Positions 5,959-11,486 of a stretch of 11,486 bases of DNA are shown here, piece after piece; the first letter of the stretch is position 1; each line of letters begins with the position of its first letter. The position numbers and the translations under genes were made by a program. Origin of the DNA: Candidatus Woesearchaeota archaeon (lineage in GTDB: Archaea > Nanobdellota > Nanobdellia > SCGC-AAA011-G17 > GW2011-AR17); assembly GCA_009691355.1 (NCBI GenBank), contig SICW01000023.1, positions 1-11,486 on the forward strand, written 5' to 3'. Below the pieces are notes generated by a model. That model was not told the origin of the DNA and did not search any database. It was given only the letters and a program-made list of their open reading frames with translations.

Positions 5959-6003
5959 TTTCTTGGGATTAGCTTCATTTCTTTCTTTGTTCTTGTATCT
6001 TGT

Positions 6004-6354
6004 ATGACTACTTTAGAAAAGTTGGTGTTAGGCGCAAGTACCCTTATTTCTTTGTCTGGGTGTGTACAGTTTCCAGGTTATGATAGCAGTGTAGATCCTC
6101 TGGTTGTTCTCTATCCTGGAAGTCCTACGGTAGAAGATGATTTGCATTGTCGTGTTGATGATACTGAAGAAGAGGTTTTTGATTTCTATTGGTTTGTCAA
6201 TAGGGGACTTGTTCAGGCAGAAACTGGTGTTGCAGGCCTCTTTCCTTCAGGATATGCTCGTTCTGGGGATTATGTCGAGTGTAGTGCTTGGACTTCTGCT
6301 AGTTCTGCTTATGATTCCTTCTCCTTTGGGGATGTAGGAGTTTATATAGAATAG
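6004..6354 (+). CDS. Lipoprotein with a single Ig-like domain
   Basis: The 116 residues begin with a signal sequence ending in the lipobox LSGC, so Cys20 would be lipidated and the protein anchored on the outer face of the membrane. Residues 33-115 form one Ig-like domain homologous to both Ig repeats of the 634-residue protein: YPGSPTVEDDL matches TPSSPDADDSL, FDFYWFV matches FDFYWMK, and SAYDSFSFGD matches the WYDSYEVGD region. Unlike those repeats it keeps the classic Ig core of Cys49, Trp63 and Cys93. The mRNA probably has a short leader. T-rich sequence follows the stop. It may pair with, or compete for the same ligand as, the large surface protein, but that is inference. Confidence 0.83.
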   Translation: MTTLEKLVLGASTLISLSGCVQFPGYDSSVDPLVVLYPGSPTVEDDLHCRVDDTEEEVFDFYWFVNRGLVQAETGVAGLFPSGYARSGDYVECSAWTSASSAYDSFSFGDVGVYIE

Positions 6355-6356
6355 AC

Positions 6357-6370
6357 TTTTTCTTCTTTTT
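6357..6370 (+). terminator. T-rich terminator after the lipoprotein gene
   Basis: T5 runs at 6357-6361 and 6366-6370 follow the stop codon at 6352-6354, with no hairpin. Confidence 0.45.
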
Positions 6371-6401
6371 ATTGTCCCCTGATAGTAGTTATAAAACAGA
6401 A

Positions 6402-6412
6402 AAGTATATAAG
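6402..6412 (+). promoter_or_regulatory. TATA box for the four-gene surface operon
   Basis: AAGTATATAAG is centred about 39 nt before ATG 6446. The start near 6433 gives a leader of about 13 nt containing AAGGT (6434-6438), a weak Shine-Dalgarno. A second box-like TTATAAAAC lies at 6389-6397. Confidence 0.5.
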
Positions 6413-6445
6413 GGAGCTTCTTCTTCAAAGAGTAAGGTTGTACAA

Positions 6446-6748
6446 ATGAAACTCACACAAATTGGACTTTTAGGGTTGTTAGGCTTATCTTCTCCAGCTC
6501 TTGCTGAAGATCCTCAAACTCTTGTACGTATTATCCCTTCTGCTACTTGCATCGTTGGAGATAAAGAATACAGAGTAGAGTTTCCAAATACTGATCGTGA
6601 AAAAATGTGGGTCTATACTTTTGACCATCCTACAGAAAAAAGATTACTTGATTCTTTTAATACTAGTGATCTTGATGTTGTACATGGAGTACGTCTTGAT
6701 TATCTTCAAACGTATCAATTACAATGTGGAGAGAAGAAGCAGAAATGA
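6446..6748 (+). CDS. Small secreted protein with one predicted disulfide
   Basis: The 100-residue protein has a signal peptide (1-20) that ends SSPALA before ED, the same cleavage box as in the barrel-like protein at 2190. The mature part of about 80 residues has two cysteines (35 and 94) near its ends, probably joined, and mixed beta/alpha character (TLVRIIPSATCIVGDKEYRV, then MWVYTFDH). It ends in a basic EKKQK. No family is recognised. It is the first gene of an operon: its TGA overlaps the ATG of the next gene as ATGA (6745-6748). That translational coupling suggests it works with, or is exported alongside, the anchored S-layer-like protein. Confidence 0.8.
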   Translation: MKLTQIGLLGLLGLSSPALAEDPQTLVRIIPSATCIVGDKEYRVEFPNTDREKMWVYTFDHPTEKRLLDSFNTSDLDVVHGVRLDYLQTYQLQCGEKKQK

Positions 6749-7869
6749 AAAAAATTCTCTTTGTTCTCACTTTTGTATTTATTTTAGCATTCCCTTTTGT
6801 GAGTGCAGATTCTAGTGATTATGAGATGACTGCTGTGTATGTGAATGGTATTCAGGCAGAAGGATCTACTGTTCAGGTAGAGCTAGGAACGAATGCACAA
6901 ATTCAAATTTATGTCCAGGGAACTGGGGAAACGACTGATGTTCGTGTTCGTGCATGGCTTGGTGGATATGAATATGGTGATATAGAAGAGACTACGGAAG
7001 TTTTCAAAGTTGAAGATGGTGTTTCCTATAAAGAGTTTTTATATTTAACGATTCCTGATGATTTAGATGTTTCTAGTAATGAGTATACGTTGCATGTGGA
7101 AATTTATGATGGTGAAGATAAAGAAAGCCAAGAATATACTTTATACTTAGAACAAGAAAGACATGAAGTTAGTGTTGAAGATATTCTTCTTTCCTCTACT
7201 ACAGTTGCTCCAGGAGATTATTTTGGAGTAAAGGTACGTCTTGAAAATCAAGGATATAAAGATGAAGAAGATGTGAAAGTTACGGTAAGCATTCCTGAGT
7301 TAGGCATCTCTAATAGAGTGTATGTTGATGAACTCCTTTCTGGTGATCAAGCTGATGCTTCTACAGCCTATTTGGTAATCCCGAGTGATGCTGCAGGTGC
7401 ATATGAAGTGCTTGTCACTGTTGCATATAACAATGGGTATTCTGAAGTGACTGGAACCAGTTATATTCGTGTGGAAGGAGAACAGGTGTATGATGAAAAT
7501 ACTTTTGTTTCTGTTTCTTCTATTACTGGTTTAACTGTTGGTGAAACAAGTACATACAAAGTACAAGTGACTAACCTTGCAGATAGTGCGAAAACATTTT
7601 ATCTTACTGTTGATGGCCTGAATGCTGAGTACAGTTCTCCTATTACTGTTCCTGCACAATCTAGCGGACAGTTTGAGTTTACTTTGAGTCCTGAAAGTGC
7701 TGGAAGTGATTCTGTCTTTGTTGAAATAACTACAGATGAAGGACTTGTAACACAAAAATTACTTAGCGTTGATGTTGCTGAACAAAGTGCATCTTGGGTT
7801 CTTCTTGTGAGTGTTTTACTTGCTGTGCTTGTTGGACTTGGTGTTCTTTTTTATTTGAGGAAGTTGTAA
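6745..7869 (+). CDS. S-layer-like surface protein with CARDB-type domains and C-terminal anchor
   Basis: The 374-residue protein starts at ATG 6745 (MKKILFVLTF). An in-frame ATG 21 nt upstream would add a charged extension before the signal peptide and lengthen the overlap, so it is rejected. Layout: signal peptide (1-21), beta domain 1 (23-137), a CARDB-like domain (140-244; VAPGDYFGVKVRLENQG, DVKVTVSIPELGI), a third beta-sandwich (250-346), a transmembrane helix (350-370) and a LRKL stop-transfer tail. The architecture matches proteins commonly labelled putative S-layer proteins in Woesearchaeota-like genomes: an extracellular beta stalk held in the membrane at its C-terminus. No cysteines, and strongly acidic. 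Coupled to the upstream small secreted gene by an ATGA overlap, and the next gene starts 1 nt after its stop. The function as surface scaffold is inferred. Confidence 0.87.
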   Translation: MKKILFVLTFVFILAFPFVSADSSDYEMTAVYVNGIQAEGSTVQVELGTNAQIQIYVQGTGETTDVRVRAWLGGYEYGDIEETTEVFKVEDGVSYKEFLYLTIPDDLDVSSNEYTLHVEIYDGEDKESQEYTLYLEQERHEVSVEDILLSSTTVAPGDYFGVKVRLENQGYKDEEDVKVTVSIPELGISNRVYVDELLSGDQADASTAYLVIPSDAAGAYEVLVTVAYNNGYSEVTGTSYIRVEGEQVYDENTFVSVSSITGLTVGETSTYKVQVTNLADSAKTFYLTVDGLNAEYSSPITVPAQSSGQFEFTLSPESAGSDSVFVEITTDEGLVTQKLLSVDVAEQSASWVLLVSVLLAVLVGLGVLFYLRKL

Positions 7870-7870
7870 A

Positions 7871-8575
7871 ATGAGTTTGATTACAAAAATTGGAATTGGA
7901 GCTTTCGCTGTTCTTGGTGTTGGTATCCCTATTGGTGTACATTCTTACTTAGAAAAGAAAGAAAAGGAAGCACAAGAAGAAGCTGCTCGGACACTTAGCT
8001 ATGATTGGCAAAGGTACTTTCGTGATGTTTGTGAGCCAGGTGCTTCTGTTTCCTTTACAGATGAGACTGTTGATTTTTGCTCTGATACAGGTTCTGAAAA
8101 AACAGAAAGAGAGCGTATTCTTGAGATTGCAAAAGGAGATGGCTCTTATACCAATGATGCTGGTACTCCTCGACCAAGAAGACAATACTATAAGAGGGGG
8201 GCAAGTGGGGTTCCACGAGGTTTTGGTGGAGATTTTATAGGTGTTTACACTGCTATTCCTAATCATGAGACACCTCGAAGTGTAGAGGTAATTCCTAAAG
8301 ATTCTCTTCGAGATGTTTGTTATGTTCGAAATTCTGGTACTCTTATTATTGGTGGAAGAAAATATAACACTGTTAATCTTGAAGGACAGTTGCGTTATTG
8401 TTTAGATCAATCATGGCGTACTGAGGAATGTGATGTACGATATGGTGCTGTTGTTTTTGTGCAGAAGCCAGATTTTTGTGAAGATTTAAGTACTTTTCAG
8501 CAGCATATTAGCACTACTGAAGGTGAAGTTTCTTTAGAAAAATGGAAGCAAAGTAGGACTTGGAATTCCTGGTGA
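7871..8575 (+). CDS. Membrane-anchored protein with six cysteines, unknown function
   Basis: The 234-residue protein has an N-terminal hydrophobic anchor (5-24, IGIGAFAVLGVGIPIGV preceded by Lys) and a highly charged helix (28-41, EKKEKEAQEEAAR). The larger domain behind it carries six cysteines (54, 70, 150, 177, 187, 203). If the body lies outside, as the single Lys before and the neighbours suggest, these could form three disulfides; the strongly charged 28-41 segment makes the opposite topology possible. A Gly/Arg/Pro-rich stretch (98-121) looks flexible. Beta-rich segments follow, including GTLIIGGRKYNTVNL. No family is recognised. It starts 1 nt after the stop of the S-layer-like gene and so is co-transcribed with it. 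Confidence 0.78.
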   Translation: MSLITKIGIGAFAVLGVGIPIGVHSYLEKKEKEAQEEAARTLSYDWQRYFRDVCEPGASVSFTDETVDFCSDTGSEKTERERILEIAKGDGSYTNDAGTPRPRRQYYKRGASGVPRGFGGDFIGVYTAIPNHETPRSVEVIPKDSLRDVCYVRNSGTLIIGGRKYNTVNLEGQLRYCLDQSWRTEECDVRYGAVVFVQKPDFCEDLSTFQQHISTTEGEVSLEKWKQSRTWNSW

Positions 8576-8590
8576 TAGTAATTCTAAAAA

Positions 8591-8953
8591 ATGAAAACTG
8601 AACATAGAAATCTTCCCATAATTACTGGAATAAGAGATATGTCTTCATTAGAAAGAGATCGGTATCAATCAGAAGTTAATAAACCCCAAACTCTAGGACA
8701 AAAACTATCTGATCTTTATTTTGAGCCAAAGTTCTTTGAAAAAAATGGAAGGTTGTATGAATGTTTAGGTGTACGATATATCAAAAAAGGAATAATTGGT
8801 ACGGTTGGGATACTTCACAAAAAATGTGGGGAGCATAGATATGCCAGTTCTTATTTTGTCGGTCAGGAAGATCGGTCGGTAGATGCATTGAAAGAATTTG
8901 AAAATGGAACTAGATTTAATGAGTCCGTTCATATTTTCTTCGGATTATATTAG
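8591..8953 (+). CDS. Unrecognised 120-residue protein with FFEKNGRLYECLGVRY motif
   Basis: The protein starts MKTEHRNLPIITGIRD and has no signal peptide or clear membrane helix. Residues 46-66 hold FFEKNGRLYECLGVRYIKK. This resembles the FExxGxxYxxLGIRxWK signature of glycosyl-4,4'-diaponeurosporenoate acyltransferase-like proteins, but the rest is too short and lacks the helices of that family, so this is only a lead. LYFEPKFFE just before it could be amphipathic. Two cysteines (58 and 79). The gene begins 15 nt after the previous stop with no TATA box between, so it is probably the last gene of the four-gene operon. A GGTGAT at 8571-8576 overlaps the upstream stop but is far from the ATG for a Shine-Dalgarno. 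Confidence 0.7.
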   Translation: MKTEHRNLPIITGIRDMSSLERDRYQSEVNKPQTLGQKLSDLYFEPKFFEKNGRLYECLGVRYIKKGIIGTVGILHKKCGEHRYASSYFVGQEDRSVDALKEFENGTRFNESVHIFFGLY

Positions 8954-8977
8954 GGTAGTGCGGCTATATATAATTTT

Positions 8978-9172
8978 ATGGATGAAAGCTCATTTTTTTA
9001 CTTTAATACTGCATTGGCTATTGCAAATATTGCTTGTGTAATGGTCCAGAGATATAATCGTGTAAGGGTTTACAATACTATAGAACAAAAATTAGAAATG
9101 AACTCTAAGTAAATTGAAAATCTTTATGAAGAAGATATTCTTGTAGAGGATTCTGGGACAAAAAGTAGTTAA
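8978..9172 (+). pseudogene. Small frame broken by an internal TAA (63 coding codons)
   Basis: From ATG 8978 the frame encodes 44 residues (MDESSFFYFNTALAIANIAC, then a basic/amphipathic helix) to TAA 9110-9112. The same frame then stays open for 19 more codons (IENLYEEDILVEDSGTKSS) to TAA 9170-9172. The part after the stop looks like a natural acidic C-terminal tail, so this may be a 63-residue gene with one nonsense codon, or a genuine 44-residue protein. A hydrophobic stretch (6-23) could insert in a membrane. CTATATATA at 8964-8972 is too close to ATG 8978 for normal spacing. A box-like ACTTTAATAC at 9000-9009 would serve the in-frame ATG at 9041 instead. This occupies most of the 240-bp gap before the toxin-antitoxin pair. 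Confidence 0.35.
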
Positions 9173-9197
9173 AGAAGTTATACATGATAGTTATACT

Positions 9198-9425
9198 ATG
9201 CAAGAAGTCATGGTAAAAACTAAAAAATGGGGAAATTCTTTAGGTATAGTCCTCCCTGCTGATGTAGTCAAGACAGAACATTTGAAACCGGGTGAAGAAG
9301 TAGTTGTAAAAATAGAAAGGAAGCATAATGTTCTCAAAGAGATGTTTGGTGCTGTAACATTTAAAGAACCACCTGAAAAAATCATTAAAAATATGAGAAA
9401 GGAGTGGGATAGTAAATGGTTATGA
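9198..9425 (+). CDS. vapB: AbrB-type antitoxin of a VapBC pair
   Basis: The 75-residue protein has an N-terminal SpoVT/AbrB swapped-hairpin DNA-binding domain: VKTKKWGNSLGIVLPADVV, then LKPGEEVVVKIERK. A C-terminal region (50-75), probably unstructured until bound, would wrap the toxin (FKEPPEKIIKNMRKEWDSKW). In this class the antitoxin neutralises the PIN toxin and represses its own promoter as a complex. The start is uncertain: ATG 9198 gives four extra residues, while ATG 9210 (MVKTKKWGNS) puts the domain right at the N-terminus and suits a GTTATAC box at 9177-9183 (30 nt upstream). Its stop overlaps the toxin start as ATGA, the usual coupling in such pairs. Confidence 0.88.
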   Translation: MQEVMVKTKKWGNSLGIVLPADVVKTEHLKPGEEVVVKIERKHNVLKEMFGAVTFKEPPEKIIKNMRKEWDSKWL

Positions 9426-9784
9426 AATATTTAGACACTTATATCTTATGTGAAATAGCACTAGGGAATCCTAAGTTTAAACATTATGAAAATGAAGTAT
9501 TTATTATTAATGATTTGACCTTAGCAGAATTTTATGGTGTTCTTGCAAGAGATGCTTCACTTTCTGTAGCTGAACAATGGCTTATGAAGTTAAAATCCTC
9601 TTCTACTCCAGTAAGATTATCTTCTCTTTTGAAAGCAGCACTTTTTAAAAATCAACTGAAACATAGACATCTTTCTTTTTTTGATGCAATAGGATATATT
9701 TATGCTCAAGAACAAGGAATTCTTTTTGTCACAGGAGATAAAGAATTCAAAAACCTTCCTGGTGTTGAATTTGTTCCTAAGTAA
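9422..9784 (+). CDS. vapC: PIN-domain toxin ribonuclease (VapC type)
   Basis: From ATG 9422 the protein has 120 residues and all four acidic PIN residues: Asp5 in MKYLDTYILCE, Glu36 in LTLAEFYG, Asp88 in LSFFDAIGYIYA and Asp106 in VTGDKEF. VapC toxins are magnesium-dependent endoribonucleases that cut tRNA or rRNA and stop growth when freed from the antitoxin. The start at 9422 is chosen over the in-frame ATG 9416 because it gives the ATGA overlap with the antitoxin stop (9423-9425) and the usual short N-terminus. An intact active site implies a functional toxin. The target RNA cannot be predicted. Confidence 0.9.
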   Translation: MKYLDTYILCEIALGNPKFKHYENEVFIINDLTLAEFYGVLARDASLSVAEQWLMKLKSSSTPVRLSSLLKAALFKNQLKHRHLSFFDAIGYIYAQEQGILFVTGDKEFKNLPGVEFVPK

Positions 9785-9790
9785 CTAAAT

Positions 9791-9800
9791 CTTTTTAAAT
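9791..9800 (+). promoter_or_regulatory. TATA box for the RecB/Cas4-like nuclease
   Basis: CTTTTTAAAT is centred 26 nt before ATG 9822. The T-rich stretch here (with T6 at 9803-9808) may also terminate the toxin-antitoxin transcript. Confidence 0.5.
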
Positions 9801-9821
9801 TCTTTTTTATCCTACTGGTGC

Positions 9822-10622
9822 ATGGCAAAAAGAGTTGAGTCACCTTCTTCTATTAATACTTTTTTTCAATGCAACAGAAAATATTACTATCACTATATTG
9901 AGAAACTTCCTACAAAAGCAAGTATACATACTGTGCGAGGAAATATTGCGCACTCGGTCTTGGAACATTTTTATACCCTAGATGTCTCTTCCTTTCAGAA
10001 TTATGAAAAAGATTTTAAAGTTGCTGTACAAAAACTCTTTTTAGAACAGTGGGGTGCGTACAAAGAAGAATTATTTGCTTTGCAATTACCACAAAAGGAA
10101 TTAGAATTTTATTTTGAAGAGACTCTTTTGATGCTTTTAAATTGGTGTCATTATTATCTTAAAGAGTTTAAAGAAAAGTTTTCAGGAAGTATTGAAGAGA
10201 CTTTTACAAAGATGAAACCTATTACGGAAGTAGAATATAGCTCTGACTTTTTGTCTGTGCGTGGGTTTATTGATGCAATTAGGTCTGAAGGTGAGCAGGT
10301 ACATATTATTGATTATAAAACGAATGCGAATTCTGAGATTAAGGACAGTATTCTCTTACAGTTAGGTATTTACTCCCTCTTGTATCAAGAGAAACATAAT
10401 AAAATTCCTGATAAAGTAGGTGTTTTCTTTCTTAAAGACAAACTTTATCTTCTTCCTGTAGATCAACAGCTTCTTGAGAATGCACGCTTTGCAATAGAAC
10501 AAATTCATGCTCAGACCATGACTACTGAGAAAATTGCAGATTATAAGAAAAATATCACTCCTCTTTGTAAGTGGAGAACGGGGCAATGTGATTTTTATTC
10601 TGTTTGTCAACCTTATCGTTGA
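9822..10622 (+). CDS. PD-(D/E)XK exonuclease, RecB/Cas4-like, with Fe-S cysteines
   Basis: The 266-residue protein has the full RecB-type nuclease signature: RGNIAH (His44, motif I), Asp151 in RGFIDAI, IIDYKT with Asp164 and Lys166, and QLGIYSLLY with Gln180 and Tyr184. Four cysteines sit where Cas4 and AddB ligate a 4Fe-4S cluster: Cys17 near the N-terminus (FFQCNRKYYY) and Cys249, Cys256 and Cys262 at the C-terminus (C-x6-C-x5-C). The spacing of the first two differs from the C-x2-C usual in AddB. Family knowledge suggests metal-dependent cleavage of single-stranded DNA ends in repair or recombination. No CRISPR array, cas1 or helicase gene lies within the window, so a stand-alone repair role is more likely than adaptation. 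The start is fixed by a TATA box at the leaderless distance. Confidence 0.9.
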   Translation: MAKRVESPSSINTFFQCNRKYYYHYIEKLPTKASIHTVRGNIAHSVLEHFYTLDVSSFQNYEKDFKVAVQKLFLEQWGAYKEELFALQLPQKELEFYFEETLLMLLNWCHYYLKEFKEKFSGSIEETFTKMKPITEVEYSSDFLSVRGFIDAIRSEGEQVHIIDYKTNANSEIKDSILLQLGIYSLLYQEKHNKIPDKVGVFFLKDKLYLLPVDQQLLENARFAIEQIHAQTMTTEKIADYKKNITPLCKWRTGQCDFYSVCQPYR

Positions 10623-10626
10623 ATCA

Positions 10627-10632
10627 TTTTTT
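10627..10632 (+). terminator. Oligo-T terminator after the nuclease gene
   Basis: A T6 run begins 5 nt after the nuclease stop codon. No hairpin accompanies it. Confidence 0.4.
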
Positions 10633-10640
10633 AGGCCCAT

Positions 10641-10650
10641 CTTTATATAC
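10641..10650 (+). promoter_or_regulatory. TATA box that sets the start of the 188-residue protein
   Basis: CTTTATATAC, identical to the box at 315-324 on the other strand, is centred 27 nt before ATG 10673. This decides against an upstream ATG at 10604, which lies before the promoter. Confidence 0.75.
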
Positions 10651-10672
10651 CCACTTTATTTTTATCCTGTTT

Positions 10673-11239
10673 ATGACTGTACAACATGAAGATACCGGAG
10701 AAGAACATACTCTTCATCCTATTGAAGATCCTACCGATGAATATTTTGCATTACGGGAGCGTGCGTTGCATGTATCTAGAAAAGGGAATAGCTGCTTAGC
10801 AACACAATTAGCAGCTTTAGCTGTTGCCAAAGACCTTGTTTATGGACTAGGTAAAGGTACAAGTACTGTTTCTTATGGGAAAGTATTCTTTCAGGGAGAT
10901 TTTGCGTTACTCAGAGAACATGCTCCTGATGGCTATGCTGCTCTCCATGTAGGATATAATGTGGATGCATCCATAGAAGATACTTTTAGAACTCTTGTTG
11001 CTCCACGAAGAGAAAAAAGGTCGACTCCTTTCGTTTCTCCTTTAACTGAACGTATGCAGGCTTTTGTTAGCCATGCTGAAGATATTTCTGATTTTAGAAC
11101 TTCTTTACAGAATGGAAGGGTTTCTACTTTTGATACAGGTGCTCTAAAAACAAGAATACGCCATAGTCAACTTCTTCCTGAAATACGTGCTGTTTATGAG
11201 CAACTTCTTTTAGAAAGTAGAGAAAAAGGTTTTTACTAA
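10673..11239 (+). CDS. Unrecognised 188-residue cytosolic protein
   Basis: The start at ATG 10673 (MTVQHEDTGEEHTLHPIEDP) is fixed by a strong TATA box 27 nt upstream. An in-frame ATG at 10604 would overlap the nuclease gene and put the promoter inside the coding region. The protein has a short acidic start and a helical segment LATQLAALAVAKDLVYGLGK (42-61). A mixed region follows (TVSYGKVFFQGDFALLREHA, GYAALHVGYNVDA), and then a largely helical charged C-terminal half. There is no signal peptide or membrane segment, and one cysteine (41). No family is recognised. Its stop overlaps the convergent DUF1385 gene by 4 nt. Confidence 0.75.
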   Translation: MTVQHEDTGEEHTLHPIEDPTDEYFALRERALHVSRKGNSCLATQLAALAVAKDLVYGLGKGTSTVSYGKVFFQGDFALLREHAPDGYAALHVGYNVDASIEDTFRTLVAPRREKRSTPFVSPLTERMQAFVSHAEDISDFRTSLQNGRVSTFDTGALKTRIRHSQLLPEIRAVYEQLLLESREKGFY

Positions 11240-11486
11240 TAAGTTACTTCTTCTAAGGCTGCTTTTGCAACTTCAAGTTGTTCTTCTGTAGGTTCTCTTG
11301 TTGTGAGACGTTGTAGTAAGAGTCCTGGAAAAATAAGTATTTTAAAGAAAATGTTTTTCTCACATTTAGGGCTGATACGAATAATTTCATAACCTATGCC
11401 TGCAATGAGTGGAAGAAGAAGTAAACGTAAGAGGTATTTGTTTAGGAAACTAATATCTATAGGTAAAAAAAGATATACGATAATAC
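11236..11486 (-). CDS. DUF1385/YqhQ-like membrane protein, C-terminal part (runs off the window edge)
   Basis: On the minus strand, 82 codons run from the window edge to a TAG at 11238-11236. A hydrophobic region (IIVYLFLPIDISFLNKYLLR, then LLLLPLIAGIGYEIIRIS) leads to PGLLLQRLTTREPTEEQLEV and the end ALEEVTY. The combination of LPLxAGIxYE and PGLxLQRLTTREPxxEQLEVA is the highly conserved C-terminus of DUF1385 (YqhQ), a polytopic membrane protein family found mainly in bacteria and of uncertain biochemical role, thought to be metal-dependent. Only the tail is present, so the start and full length cannot be judged. It converges with the 188-residue gene, overlapping by 4 nt. Confidence 0.85.
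   Translation of the reverse strand, partial: IIVYLFLPIDISFLNKYLLRLLLLPLIAGIGYEIIRISPKCEKNIFFKILIFPGLLLQRLTTREPTEEQLEVAKAALEEVTY

Noticed and set aside
6724..6744. Upstream start for the S-layer-like protein
   Set aside because: It would put MWREEAE in front of a normal signal peptide. ATG 6745 gives an ATGA overlap with the previous gene.
10362..10640. Minus-strand frame over the nuclease 3' end
   Set aside because: Antisense shadow without promoter; the nuclease motifs on the plus strand are complete.
10604..10672. Upstream start for the 188-residue protein
   Set aside because: The ATG at 10604 lies before the TATA box at 10641-10650 and inside the nuclease gene. ATG 10673 has ideal leaderless spacing.

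Overview
The window looks like the chromosome of a small-genome, AT-rich archaeon, most plausibly a DPANN lineage of the Woesearchaeota/Pacearchaeota type. That placement is inferred from protein character and promoters, not from a marker-gene tree. Most genes or operons start with an archaeal TATA box (often CTTTATATAC or a close variant) centred 25-28 nt before the ATG. Their transcripts would therefore begin at or next to the start codon (leaderless). Genes are short, tightly packed and often converge with overlaps of a few bases.

Left flank (1-2051): cytosolic housekeeping-type genes plus one membrane protein. A partial unrecognised gene on the minus strand (1-293) diverges from a 51-residue zinc-ribbon protein (395-550). 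That gene converges on a circularly permuted YlqF/RbgA-type ribosome-assembly GTPase (534-1265, minus). Then come a secreted cysteine-rich protein with a C-terminal membrane anchor (1349-1843) and a 72-residue, very basic protein that may be ribosome-associated (1833-2051, minus).

Centre (2190-8953): a plus-strand block of about 6.8 kb, rich in exported proteins. (i) A 472-residue secreted protein has a LysM-like N-terminal segment, a perfect PVVT repeat linker encoded by a 12-bp tandem repeat, and a C-terminal half that resembles a bacterial outer-membrane beta-barrel and ends in an aromatic residue. (ii) A 634-residue modular surface protein has duplicated Ig-like domains, two further beta-sandwich domains and calcium-binding DxDxDG loops. 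(iii) A small cytosolic protein follows. (iv) A lipoprotein consists of one copy of the same Ig-like module. (v) A four-gene operon encodes a small secreted protein, an S-layer-like CARDB-type protein with a C-terminal anchor, a six-cysteine membrane-anchored protein and a small unknown protein. Together these look like a cell-surface assembly or adhesion locus. The barrel-like domain is the standout feature, because archaea have no known BAM-type outer-membrane machinery.

Right flank (8954-11486): a 63-codon reading frame broken by an internal TAA, a VapBC-type toxin-antitoxin pair (AbrB-type antitoxin, PIN ribonuclease), a RecB/Cas4-like PD-(D/E)XK nuclease with four cysteines placed as for an Fe-S cluster, an unrecognised 188-residue protein, and on the minus strand the C-terminal end of a DUF1385/YqhQ-like membrane protein. 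No tRNA, rRNA, CRISPR array or insertion sequence was seen.
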